From NCBI GenBank assembly GCA_041627475.1, contig JBFKQZ010000103.1:1-10259 (forward strand): a stretch of DNA of 10,259 nucleotides, given 5' to 3'. Under the pieces are notes generated by a model. It had not been told where the DNA came from. It did no database searches and was given only the letters and a program-made list of their open reading frames with translations. Within the stretch, counting starts at the first letter, position 1, and every line of letters begins with the position of its first letter. Below are positions 1 to 8,321 of the stretch, in pieces. Source of the DNA: JBFGFG01 sp041627475. Lineage in GTDB: Bacteria; Actinomycetota; Nitriliruptoria; Nitriliruptorales; Nitriliruptoraceae. The position numbers and the translations under genes were made by a program.

Positions 1-2
1 CC

Positions 3-722
3 GAGGTCGCCGAGCTGGGCATCCAGCGGGCCCGCGCCCGTGCATCGGTCCGGATCGCCCAGGCGTTTCTCGCCGGTGATCTGGGCAAGGGGCGTCCGGC
101 GCGGCCCACGGGGGTGTGGCACGTCGACGTCGCGGACGCCACGGTCGACCGGTTCGCCCAGATGCTGCGGATGGTCGGCACGAACCGCCAGATGGTGCCG
201 GTGTCGCAGCGGCTGCTGGCGACGCTCGCCGACCAGGCCGACCACGTCGTCGCGCTGCGCGACGGGGCCCGGCCCCTCGACGAGCTCGCGGTCGACGCCG
301 ACGACGTCCCCGCCAAGGTCCGCCGTGCGGTGCTCGGTCGGGACCGGGGCTGCCGGTTCCCCGACTGCGGCCGTGCCCGGATGCAGGTCCACCACCTCGT
401 CCCCCGCTCACGCGGCGGCACCCACGCACCCGACAACCTCATCGGGCTGTGTTCGTTCCACCACCTCCGCTACATCCACCGGCTGGGCTGGCAGATCCAC
501 CTCGCCCCCGACACGGGACTCGTGACGTGGACCAACAGCCGGACCGGGACCGAGATCGGGACCATGCCGATCGGCGCCCGTCCACCGCCCCGACGTGACC
601 CGTCCCAGCTGCCTGTGTGGGCTGCGCCGCCGTTGGCGCCGCCGCCCGACCACACCGAACCGCCCGCCCCGGACCTGGTGCCGGTCGGCTGGACCTGCCC
701 GCCCCCCGACCTCCACACCTGA
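3..722 (+). CDS. HNH endonuclease-family protein (DUF222 type), 5' end missing
   Basis: The frame is open from the window edge, so only the last 239 residues are seen and the true start lies upstream. The visible part holds a C-terminal HNH nuclease-like module at residues about 110-165 of the fragment: a zinc-knuckle pair C117/C122 (RGCRFPDCG), the HH pair H130/H131 (QVHHLVPRSRGG), N145 (PDNLIGLC), C150 and H153/H154 (SFHHLRYIH). This arrangement is typical of the actinobacterial DUF222/DUF5663 plus HNH family, whose helical DUF222 half precedes the nuclease; residues 1-100 here fit the end of that half. The last ~50 residues are a proline-rich tail. The family is often present in many copies per actinobacterial genome and its function is poorly known; DNA cleavage is inferred from the motif only. 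It is followed by a 133-bp gap, so it is probably not part of the next operon. Confidence 0.85.
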   Translation, partial: EVAELGIQRARARASVRIAQAFLAGDLGKGRPARPTGVWHVDVADATVDRFAQMLRMVGTNRQMVPVSQRLLATLADQADHVVALRDGARPLDELAVDADDVPAKVRRAVLGRDRGCRFPDCGRARMQVHHLVPRSRGGTHAPDNLIGLCSFHHLRYIHRLGWQIHLAPDTGLVTWTNSRTGTEIGTMPIGARPPPRRDPSQLPVWAAPPLAPPPDHTEPPAPDLVPVGWTCPPPDLHT

Positions 723-802
723 CGGCCGTCGACCTTCGCGTCCGGTCGCGAGCCTGCACCCCGACGCCGGACGGCGATCGGGGCACGGGTGCTGGTTGCG
801 GC

Positions 803-815
803 CACCGGACCGGTG
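803..815. promoter_or_regulatory. Perfect 6-1-6 palindrome, possible operator
   Basis: CACCGG-A-CCGGTG is a perfect inverted repeat with one central base. It lies about 10 bp upstream of the candidate -10 at 825-830, so it would cover the -35 region where a repressor or activator could bind. In DNA this rich in G and C, short palindromes of CCGG type arise often by chance, so the regulatory role is weakly supported. Confidence 0.25.
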
Positions 816-824
816 CGAGCGTGG

Positions 825-830
825 CAGCAT
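825..830 (+). promoter_or_regulatory. Candidate -10 element upstream of the malic enzyme operon
   Basis: CAGCAT sits 25 nt before the ATG at 856. Initiation about 7 nt downstream would leave a leader of roughly 19 nt containing the ribosome binding site GGGAG at 844-848. The context GCGAGCG-TGGC-AGCATG (815-831) closely matches the sequence in front of purK (6588-6606). No convincing -35 box is seen. It is inferred from position and from this similarity only. Confidence 0.4.
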
Positions 831-855
831 GGCTGCACCGAACGGGAGCGGAACG

Positions 856-2246
<1,391 letters not shown>

Positions 2247-2250
<4 letters not shown>

Positions 2251-2642
2251 CCGGCGTCGAGCTCGACGTCCTGCCCGACCCGGTCGCCGTCTGTCAGTTC
2301 GACGCCGACGACCCACTCCCACCGTGGCTCGACCTCACCGACCGGCACCTGGTGTCGGTGACCCGCACCGCGACCGAGCTCTCGATCGTGACCCAGCAGG
2401 ACGACGTGCCGCTCGGCGTCGTGGCGGAGCGCGGCTGGCGGGTCCTGGCCGTGCGGGGACCGCTGGCCTTCTCCCTGACCGGCGTCCTGGCGAGCCTCGC
2501 CCAGCCGCTCGCCGACGCCGGCATCCCGATCTTCGTGCTGTCGACCTACGACACCGACCTGCTGCTCGTGCGGGACGAGGCGGTGGACGAAGCCGTCGAG
2601 GTGCTGGCCGCCGCGGGGCACGTCGTGCATCGGCGTCGGTGA
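2247..2642 (+). CDS. Stand-alone ACT-domain protein (ACT_7/CASTOR-like)
   Basis: A 131-aa cytoplasmic protein with no enzyme domain. The C-terminal half matches the ACT_7 type found in small bacterial ACT proteins and in CASTOR arginine sensors: GWRVLAVRGPLAFSLTG from residue 63, then LASLAQPLADAGIPIFVLS and the STYDTD motif at 99-104, followed by a strand LLLV and a helix EAVDEAVEVLAAAG. The N-terminal half (DRHLVSVTRTATELSIVTQQ) fits the strands usually preceding this domain. Proteins of this type are thought to bind amino acids or similar ligands; the ligand here is unknown. The ATG at 2247 overlaps the malic enzyme stop by 4 bp, which implies translational coupling. One possibility is that it senses a metabolite for, or interacts with, the malic enzyme, which carries its own ACT domain. 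That is inference from position only. Confidence 0.85.
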
Positions 2643-2648
2643 GGGCCG

Positions 2649-2654
2649 TACCGT
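2649..2654 (+). promoter_or_regulatory. Weak candidate -10 for leaderless start of the F420 oxidoreductase gene
   Basis: TACCGT ends 7 nt before the ATG at 2662, the spacing expected if transcription began at the A of the start codon. No good Shine-Dalgarno lies close to this ATG (the nearest purine run, GAGGG at 2641-2645, is about 16 nt away). Leaderless genes of this TANNNT type are common in Actinobacteria. No -35 is evident, so this is a tentative internal promoter. Confidence 0.25.
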
Positions 2655-2661
2655 CCGCGGC

Positions 2662-3567
2662 ATGCTGACCACTGACGACCTGCAGACCTGGCGCGACCGT
2701 CTCGGTCGCGTCGGTGTCTGGACCGGTGGGCTGGACGGACTGCCGGCGACCGAGGTCGGTGCGGCCGCGGCACGGGTCGAGGCCGCCGGCGCCGGGTCGC
2801 TGTTCTTCGGCGAGGCCTACGGCCGCGAGGCGTTCACCCAGGCAGCCCTGGCGCTGGCCGGTACGGACACCCTCGTCGTCGGCACGGGGATCGCCAACAT
2901 CCACGCGCGCGACCCGGTCGCAGCGCGGGCTGCCCAGGCGACGCTCGCGTCGTCGTCGGAGGACCGGTTCGTCCTCGGGCTCGGCGTCTCGCACCGCCCC
3001 ATCGTCGAGGGGATGCGCAAGCACGAGTACGGCTCGCCGCTCACCGCGATGCGGTCCTACCTGGAGGGGCTCGGCGCGACGCAGCCGTTCGTGCCCGACC
3101 CGGCGAGTGGTCCAGTCCTCGTGGCGGCGCTCGGACCGCGGATGCTCGAGCTCTCCGCCGAGCACGCCGACGGCGCACACCCGTACCTGACGACGCCCGA
3201 GCACACGGCCACGGCCCGTGCCGCTGTCGGTCCCGACAAGCTCCTCGTGGTGGAACAGGCGGCGAGCCTCGTCGCCGACACCGACGAGCACCAGCGGCGC
3301 GCCCACACGCACCTCGAGATCTACACCGGGCTGCCGAACTACCGCAACAGCTGGACCCGCCTCGGCTTCACCGACGAGGACTACGTGCGCGGTGGGTCGC
3401 GACGGCTCAAGGACGCACTCGTGCCACACGGCCTCGACGCCTCGGTGGCCGCCGTGCAGGCGCACCTCGACGCCGGTGCGGACCACGTGGTGGTCCAGGT
3501 CCTCGGTGAGCACCCCCTGCACCTCGACCTCGACGGCGTCGCGGCCGTCCTGGAGGCAGCCCGATGA
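2662..3567 (+). CDS. F420-dependent luciferase-like oxidoreductase (TIGR03620 type)
   Basis: A 301-aa soluble TIM-barrel enzyme of the luciferase-like monooxygenase class. The pattern of the TIGR03620 F420 subgroup is clear: GTGIANIHARDP at residues 74-85, RFVLGLGVSH at 102-111, PVLVAALGPRMLELSAEHADG in the middle (the strand-loop after the insertion region) and a C-terminal GADHVVVQVL strand. Family knowledge points to hydride transfer between the deazaflavin cofactor F420 and an organic substrate; the substrate cannot be predicted. It has full family length with no internal stop. The start at 2662 fits the conserved N-terminal strand LGRVGVWTG and lies 19 nt after the ACT gene. A proper Shine-Dalgarno is not seen, so leaderless translation or coupling to the upstream gene is likely. 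Its stop codon overlaps the start of the next gene (ATGA). Its link to the polysaccharide synthase downstream is unclear. Confidence 0.88.
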   Translation: MLTTDDLQTWRDRLGRVGVWTGGLDGLPATEVGAAAARVEAAGAGSLFFGEAYGREAFTQAALALAGTDTLVVGTGIANIHARDPVAARAAQATLASSSEDRFVLGLGVSHRPIVEGMRKHEYGSPLTAMRSYLEGLGATQPFVPDPASGPVLVAALGPRMLELSAEHADGAHPYLTTPEHTATARAAVGPDKLLVVEQAASLVADTDEHQRRAHTHLEIYTGLPNYRNSWTRLGFTDEDYVRGGSRRLKDALVPHGLDASVAAVQAHLDAGADHVVVQVLGEHPLHLDLDGVAAVLEAAR

Positions 3568-5876
3568 CCGTCGCACCCACCGGCGCCTCGCACGTGCTCG
3601 TCGTCGACGACGACGAGCTGATCACCGAGCTGCTGGCCGAGTCGCTGCGCGCCCGGGGGCACGGGGTGTCGGTCGCGGCGACCGGAGCGGAGGCGCTCGA
3701 CGTCCTCGCCGAGCGCGGTGCCGACCTCGTCGTGTCCGACGTCAACATGCCCGACCTCAACGGGTTCGAGCTGCTCCGGCTCCTGCGCGGCGACCCCGGG
3801 ACGCGCTGGCTGCCGGTGATGCTGCTGACGTCCCGGACGGACAGCTCGGACGTCGTGCACGGCCTGAGCCTCGGCGCGGACGACTACATCAGCAAGCCCT
3901 TCCGGCTCGAGGAGGTCGTCGCGCGCATCGAGGGCCGTCTCGCCCGGCCGCCGGTCCCGCTCGAGGACCTGCGCGTGGACAGCTCGACGGGCCTGCTCGC
4001 ACGGGAGCAGCTGGACGAGGAGCTGCGTCGCGAGTTCGGCCGCTTCACCCGCGGAGGTGCGGAGGGCTGTGTCGCCGTGATCGGGCTGGCTGAGCTCGAG
4101 GGCATCGAGGTGCGCCTGGGCGCGACCGCGTCGGACGCCGCCCTGCGCGAGGTCGCCAGCCTGCTGCTGGCGAGCCTGTCACCGCTGGACCTCGTCGGGC
4201 GGATCGACAACACGCACGTCGGCGTGCTCCTCCCGGAGACGGCACCTGCGGACGCGCGACGTCGGCTCGAACAGGCGACGGCCCGGATCGCGGGTGCGAC
4301 GCTGCCGGTCGGGCGTGAGCGCCTGCGTGCCACGCCCAGCACCGGCTTCATCCCGTTCGACGACGCCGACTCGGCGGAGCAGCTGCTGGCGCGTGCCCGG
4401 GTGGCACTCGACTACGCCACGGCCCACCTCGACCTGGTCCCGCTGCAGTGGCAGCACCGGATGGACAAGGACGTCGAACGACAGCGAGCCGAGGCCGAGC
4501 GCCTCCGTCACGGCGAGACGGTGGGCACGCTGTGGCGCCGCGTCCGCACGCCGGTCCAGGTCGCCCTGACGTTCGTCCTCGGGGTCGTGCTGCCGTACCT
4601 CGCCTACGCCGCGCTGGACGAACGCGGCATCGACGTCACGCCCTTCATGTACGTCGTCGTCGTCGTGACCCTTGCCGTGACCGGTGGCCTGATCACGCTC
4701 GAGGGCATGCTCTCGGTGCGCGTGGCCGACCCGCCGGAGGAGCCCGGCGAGCCCTACCCGCCAGCGTCCGCCGTCATCGCCGCCTACCTGCCCAACGAGG
4801 CTGCGACGATCATCGAGACGCTCGAGGCGTTCCTGCGCGTGTCCTACCCGGCCGGCCTGCAGGTCGTCCTCGCCTACAACACGCCCGAACCGATGGCCGT
4901 CGAGACGCTGCTGCACGACCTCGCCGACCGCCACGAGCGGCTGACGGTCGTCCGCGTGGAGGGCTCGACCTCGAAGGCCCAGAACGTGAACGCGGCGCTG
5001 GCGCAGATCACGGGACGCTTCGTGGGGGTCTTCGACGCCGACCACCACCCCGACCCCGACAGCTTCCGGCGGGCGTGGCGCTGGCTCTCCAACGGCTACG
5101 ACGTGGTCCAGGGGCACTGCCTCGCACGCAACGGCGACGCGTCGTTCGTCGCGAGGATGGTCGCGGTGGAGTTCGAGGCCATCTACGGCGTCGCGCACCC
5201 GGGCCGTGCCCGCATGCACGGCTTCGGGATCTTCGGTGGGTCCAACGGCTACTGGCGGACCGACCTGCTGCACGAGGTCCGCATGCGTGGCTCGATGCTG
5301 ACCGAGGACATCGACTCGTCGCTGCGCGTGCTCGAGAGCGGCGGTCGGGTCCGGTCCGACCCGCGGCTGGTGTCCCGCGAGCTCGCGACGACGACACTGC
5401 GGCAGGTCTGGAACCAGCGCATGCGCTGGGCCCAGGGGTGGTTCCAGGTGTCGTTGGAACACCTGTGGCGCGGTCTGCGGTCGCGCGACCTCACGCTGCG
5501 GCAGAAGCTCGGGCTCGTGCACCTGCTGGCGTGGCGGGAGCTCTACCCGTGGGTGTCGCTGCAGATGTTCCCCATCATCGCGTTCTGGTTGGTGCGTGGC
5601 GACCCGATCGACTGGGTCGTCCCGATCTTCGTGCTGACGACCCTGTTCACGACCAGCGTCGGACCGCTGCAGACGTGGTTCGCGTACCGCAACGCCGACC
5701 CGCAGATCAAGCAGCACCGTCGCTGGTTCTGGCAGTTCCTGCTGTTCTCGTCCCCGTTCTACACCGAGTACAAGAACCTCATCGCCCGGACGGCGCAGGT
5801 CAAGGAGGCCATGGGCGAGCGCGACTGGCGCGTCACGCCGCGCAGCGCCGACGCCGAGACTGCGCAGGAGGCCTGA
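3564..5876 (+). CDS. Receiver / degenerate GGDEF / membrane family 2 glycosyltransferase fusion
   Basis: A 770-aa fusion, with GGAGG 7 nt before its ATG. Residues 11-125 are an intact receiver: acidic pocket D15/D16, phospho-acceptor D59 (VVSDVNMPDLNG), T89 and K111 (ISKPF). Residues 137-290 follow the GGDEF fold (STGLLAREQLDEEL, GRI-x5-GVLLPE, then the ALDYA helix), but the signature is DNTHV at 215-219 and the inhibitory-site Arg is S206, so cyclase activity and I-site binding are not expected. A charged helix (299-327) leads to two membrane helices (about 330-351, 361-380). The cytosolic family 2 glycosyltransferase follows: AYLPNEA 407-413, SKAQN 470-474, DADH 491-494, FGGSNGYWR 557-565, TEDID 580-584 and QRMRW 618-622, the QxxRW mark of processive synthases such as cellulose, chitin or hyaluronan synthases. 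More hydrophobic segments lie at about 651-677, 682-706 and 720-735, then the tail WRVTPR. The likely role is phosphorylation-controlled synthesis and export of a polysaccharide; the sugar is unknown. No PilZ domain is seen. Confidence 0.92.
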   Translation: MTVAPTGASHVLVVDDDELITELLAESLRARGHGVSVAATGAEALDVLAERGADLVVSDVNMPDLNGFELLRLLRGDPGTRWLPVMLLTSRTDSSDVVHGLSLGADDYISKPFRLEEVVARIEGRLARPPVPLEDLRVDSSTGLLAREQLDEELRREFGRFTRGGAEGCVAVIGLAELEGIEVRLGATASDAALREVASLLLASLSPLDLVGRIDNTHVGVLLPETAPADARRRLEQATARIAGATLPVGRERLRATPSTGFIPFDDADSAEQLLARARVALDYATAHLDLVPLQWQHRMDKDVERQRAEAERLRHGETVGTLWRRVRTPVQVALTFVLGVVLPYLAYAALDERGIDVTPFMYVVVVVTLAVTGGLITLEGMLSVRVADPPEEPGEPYPPASAVIAAYLPNEAATIIETLEAFLRVSYPAGLQVVLAYNTPEPMAVETLLHDLADRHERLTVVRVEGSTSKAQNVNAALAQITGRFVGVFDADHHPDPDSFRRAWRWLSNGYDVVQGHCLARNGDASFVARMVAVEFEAIYGVAHPGRARMHGFGIFGGSNGYWRTDLLHEVRMRGSMLTEDIDSSLRVLESGGRVRSDPRLVSRELATTTLRQVWNQRMRWAQGWFQVSLEHLWRGLRSRDLTLRQKLGLVHLLAWRELYPWVSLQMFPIIAFWLVRGDPIDWVVPIFVLTTLFTTSVGPLQTWFAYRNADPQIKQHRRWFWQFLLFSSPFYTEYKNLIARTAQVKEAMGERDWRVTPRSADAETAQEA

Positions 5877-5877
5877 C

Positions 5878-6570
5878 GTGGCACGCGTCCTGCTGGTCGA
5901 CGACGACCCCGACCTGCGACTGATCATCGCGACCGGGCTCGAGGCCGTTGGCGGCTTCGAGGTGGACGTCGCGGCGTCCGGGCCCGAGGGGATCGAGGCC
6001 GCGCGGCGCCGACGTCCCGACATCGTCGTGCTCGACGTCAAGATGCCGGGCATGGACGGCCCGGCGACGGTGGGCGCCTTCCGCCGCGAGGCTCGGTTGG
6101 CCGACCTCCCGGTCGTGCTGCTCACTGCCTCGATCGGGCCGGAGGGGCGCGCCGCACTCGCCGACCTGGACGTCGCAGCCGTGCTGGCCAAGCCCGTGGA
6201 TCCCACGTCACTGGCCTTCACGCTCCGCGGGCTGCTCGAGCAGCGGCCCCAGGACGGTGCGTCGACGGACAGCGACATGATGGCCGGCCTCGTGCGTGAC
6301 ATGTGGTCCCGGCTCCGCCCCCGCGTGCTGACGCGCCTCGACGACCTCGATGCCGTCCAGCGGCGCGCCGAGGCCGGGCAGCTGACGACCCAGGAGCGGG
6401 AGGGTGCGCTCGTCGAGGCCCACCGCCTGGCGGGGTCGCTGGGGACGTACGGCTTCCACGACGCCTCCGAGGCAGCCCGCCGGGCCGAGCAGGTCCTCGA
6501 GCACGACCCGCTCGACGTCGCCGCACTCGGGCGCGTGCTCGCGCAGCTGCGGCGGGGTCTCTCGGCCTGA
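5878..6570 (+). CDS. Receiver-Hpt phosphorelay protein
   Basis: A 230-aa soluble signalling protein. Residues 3-120 are a receiver with the acidic pocket D8/D9, phospho-acceptor D53 (VVLDVKMPGMDG), T83 and K105 (VLAKPVD). Residues about 133-228 are helical and contain AHRLAGSLGTYGF, the signature of a histidine phosphotransfer (Hpt) domain, with H182 as the phospho-carrying histidine. It has no DNA-binding or enzymatic output. It begins with GTG 1 nt after the stop of the glycosyltransferase fusion, with AGGAGG at 5866-5871 as ribosome binding site, so the two are almost certainly co-transcribed. The obvious model is that this protein passes phosphate to or from the receiver of the upstream fusion; a kinase encoded elsewhere would supply it. 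Family features are seen directly, while the partnership is inferred from adjacency. An alternative is that its Hpt serves an unrelated receiver. Confidence 0.9.
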   Translation: MARVLLVDDDPDLRLIIATGLEAVGGFEVDVAASGPEGIEAARRRRPDIVVLDVKMPGMDGPATVGAFRREARLADLPVVLLTASIGPEGRAALADLDVAAVLAKPVDPTSLAFTLRGLLEQRPQDGASTDSDMMAGLVRDMWSRLRPRVLTRLDDLDAVQRRAEAGQLTTQEREGALVEAHRLAGSLGTYGFHDASEAARRAEQVLEHDPLDVAALGRVLAQLRRGLSA

Positions 6571-6599
6571 CGAGGCGCGGACGGGTCGCGAGCGGTGGT

Positions 6600-6605
6600 T
6601 AGCAT
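6600..6605 (+). promoter_or_regulatory. Candidate -10 element of the purKE operon
   Basis: TAGCAT lies in the 65-bp gap before purK. A weak -35 (CGGACG, 6578-6583, sharing only the GAC core) stands 16 bp upstream. Initiation near 6612 would give a leader of about 24 nt including GGAGA at 6621-6625. The sequence GCGAGCGGTGGTTAGCATG (6588-6606) resembles the one before the malic enzyme gene, which supports a common vegetative promoter type. Confidence 0.45.
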
Positions 6606-6635
6606 GCAGGGGCCCCGGCCGGAGACCTCCAGCAC

Positions 6636-7790
6636 GTGACCGACCACACCCTCGTCCTGGGCATGATCGGTGCCGGTCAGCTCGCCCGCATGACGCACCA
6701 GGCGACGATCGGGCTCGGCATCGACCTGCGGGTGCTCGCGGCGGAGCCCGACGACAGCGCGGCCGTCGTGCTCCCCGGCGCGACGGTCGGCGACTGGCAC
6801 GACCTCGACGACCTCGACCGGTTCGCCGACGGCTGCGACGTCGTCACGTTCGACCACGAGCTCGTGCACCCGGACCACCTCGCGGCGCTCGAGGACCGCG
6901 GCCACGTCCTGCGGCCCAGCGCCGCTGCCGAGCGGTTCGCGCAGGACAAGCGCTACCAGCGCGAGCAGCTGTCGGCCGCCGGGTTCCCGGTCCCGCGCTT
7001 CCGTGCCGTGGCCTCGGCCGACGACCTCGTGGCGCTCGGTGACGAGACTGGATGGCCGGTCGTCGCCAAGGCCGTCCGCGGCGGCTACGACGGCCGCGGC
7101 GTGTGGGTCCTCGACGACGCCGCTGCCGCCCGGGCCCTGGTCGACGAGCTGACCGACACCGACACTGAGCTGCTCGCCGAGGAGCACCTCGACCTCGAGC
7201 TGGAGCTGGCCGTCGCCGTCGCACGCCGTCCTGGCGGCGACCAGGTCCGGTACCCGGTCACCGAGACGGTCCAGGAGGACGGCATCTGCGTGGAGCTGGT
7301 CGTGCCGGCACCGGTCGCCGACGACCTGCGTGACCAGGCGGCGGAGCTGGCCGGTGCGGTCGTCGACCACGTGGGCGGTGTCGGGATCGTGGCGGTCGAG
7401 CTGTTCCTCGCCACCGACGGCCGGCTGCTGGTCAACGAGCTCGCCCTGCGGCCCCACAACTCCGTGCACTGGAGCATCGAGGGCGCCCGGACGTCGCAGT
7501 TCCAGAACCACGCCCGGGCCGTGCTCGACCTCCCACTCGGGGACACGTCGCTCGCGGCGCCCGCGGTGGCGACGGTCAACGTGCTCGGACCGGCCGACGG
7601 CTCCGACCCGAGGCACCGTCTCGACGGTGCGCTGGCCGTCGAGGGCGCGGCGGTCCACCTCTACGGCAAGGACCCGCGCCCGGGCCGCAAGCTCGGGCAC
7701 GTCACGGCGGTGGCCGACACCGTCGAGGAGGCACGCGCGCACGCCCGCCGGGCCGCTGCCAGACTCACCGGTGAGGAGGACGACCGATGA
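6636..7790 (+). CDS. purK: N5-carboxyaminoimidazole ribonucleotide synthetase
   Basis: PurK converts AIR, bicarbonate and ATP to N5-CAIR in de novo purine synthesis in the cytoplasm. The 384-aa product has the normal length and ATP-grasp layout: IGAGQLARM at residues 11-19, QDKRYQREQL with the helix before PVPRF, the ATP-binding lysine K145 (VVAKAVRGG), the loop RGGYDGRG at 148-155, the metal/phosphate region NELALRPHNS and EGARTSQFQNH near 268-290, and the C-terminal YGKDPRPGRKLGHV. Position 277 is Val where many PurK proteins have Gly (HNSGHW becomes HNSVHW), a small departure with unknown effect. The GTG at 6636 is chosen because it places about 10 residues before the nucleotide loop, as in relatives, and GGAGA lies 10 nt upstream; the next ATG would cut into the first strand. 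Its stop overlaps the purE start by 4 bp. Confidence 0.95.
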   Translation: MTDHTLVLGMIGAGQLARMTHQATIGLGIDLRVLAAEPDDSAAVVLPGATVGDWHDLDDLDRFADGCDVVTFDHELVHPDHLAALEDRGHVLRPSAAAERFAQDKRYQREQLSAAGFPVPRFRAVASADDLVALGDETGWPVVAKAVRGGYDGRGVWVLDDAAAARALVDELTDTDTELLAEEHLDLELELAVAVARRPGGDQVRYPVTETVQEDGICVELVVPAPVADDLRDQAAELAGAVVDHVGGVGIVAVELFLATDGRLLVNELALRPHNSVHWSIEGARTSQFQNHARAVLDLPLGDTSLAAPAVATVNVLGPADGSDPRHRLDGALAVEGAAVHLYGKDPRPGRKLGHVTAVADTVEEARAHARRAAARLTGEEDDR

Positions 7791-8320
7791 CCGACACACA
7801 GCCGCTCGTCGGGGTCGCCATGGGCAGCGACTCCGACCTCGACGTGATGCAGCCCGCGATCGACGTGCTGGAGGACTTCGGGGTCCCGCACGAGGTCCGC
7901 GTGATGAGCGCGCACCGCCGAGCCCACGAGATGCTCGACTACGGCACGACCGCCGCGGAGCGTGGGCTCAGGGTCATCATCGCCGGCGCGGGCGGCGCGG
8001 CCCACCTGCCCGGGATGCTCGCGTCGGTGACGTCCTGCCCGGTGATCGGCGTCCCGGTGAAGCTCCGCGCCCTCGACGGCATGGACTCGCTGCTGTCGAT
8101 CGTGCAGATGCCCCGCGGGGTCCCGGTCGCGGCCGTCGCGATCGACAACGGCCAGAACGCCGGCCTCCTCGCCGTGCGCATCCTGGCCACGGCCGACGAC
8201 GACCTGCGCGCGAAGCTCGACGAGCACCGTGCCGAGATCGCGGAGAAGTCCGCGGAGGCCGACAGGCGGGTCCGCACCCGGTCCGGCGACGAGGGCGGCT
8301 TCGGCTTCAAGCCGCGCTGA
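7787..8320 (+). CDS. purE: N5-carboxyaminoimidazole ribonucleotide mutase
   Basis: PurE moves the carboxyl group of N5-CAIR to give CAIR, the step after PurK. The 177-aa product is a class I PurE: MGSDSDLDVM at residues 12-21 (phosphate-binding loop), MSAHRRAHEM with catalytic His43, AGAGGAAHLPGM, the loop LDGMDSLLSIVQMPRG, and the NAGLLAVRIL helix. The C-terminal 15-20 residues, rich in Arg, Gly and Asp, extend slightly past the core. A strong Shine-Dalgarno (AGGAGGA, 7774-7780) lies 6 nt before the ATG, inside the end of purK; the ATGA overlap implies translational coupling. The order purK then purE is the reverse of the E. coli operon. The stop codon is one base from the end of the convergent DHOD-like gene. 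Confidence 0.96.
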   Translation: MTDTQPLVGVAMGSDSDLDVMQPAIDVLEDFGVPHEVRVMSAHRRAHEMLDYGTTAAERGLRVIIAGAGGAAHLPGMLASVTSCPVIGVPVKLRALDGMDSLLSIVQMPRGVPVAAVAIDNGQNAGLLAVRILATADDDLRAKLDEHRAEIAEKSAEADRRVRTRSGDEGGFGFKPR

Positions 8321-8321
8321 C

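Noticed and set aside
721..730. Ten-base palindrome GACGGCCGTC directly at the HNH gene stop codon.
   Set aside because: No loop, no partner site and no promoter beside it; short GC palindromes are frequent here.
739..773. Inverted repeat CGTCCGG / CCGGACG after the HNH gene, considered as a terminator.
   Set aside because: Only 7 bp of stem with a 21-nt loop and no T-run after it; too weak to call a terminator.
829..855. Upstream in-frame ATG at 829 as an alternative malic enzyme start, adding 9 residues.
   Set aside because: It lies inside the candidate -10 box and lacks a ribosome binding site, whereas the ATG at 856 has GGGAG 7 nt upstream.
4651..4668. Run of GTC repeats, considered as a simple sequence repeat with phase-variation potential.
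   Set aside because: It encodes a row of valines in a membrane helix of the glycosyltransferase; a trinucleotide repeat would not shift frame and the run is short.
6609..6630. GGGGCCCC palindrome and GGAG-AC-CTCC in the purK leader, considered as a riboswitch or a ribosome-site hairpin.
   Set aside because: The leader is only about 24 nt, stems are 4 bp, and a 2-nt loop is sterically unlikely; nothing resembles a purine riboswitch.
4179..7799. A minus-strand frame open for about 1200 codons opposite the glycosyltransferase, receiver-Hpt and purK genes.
   Set aside because: Long antisense frames are expected in very GC-rich coding DNA because stop codons are rare there. The translation is low-complexity, rich in Arg, Val and Asp, shows no domain, and lies opposite three clearly recognised genes.
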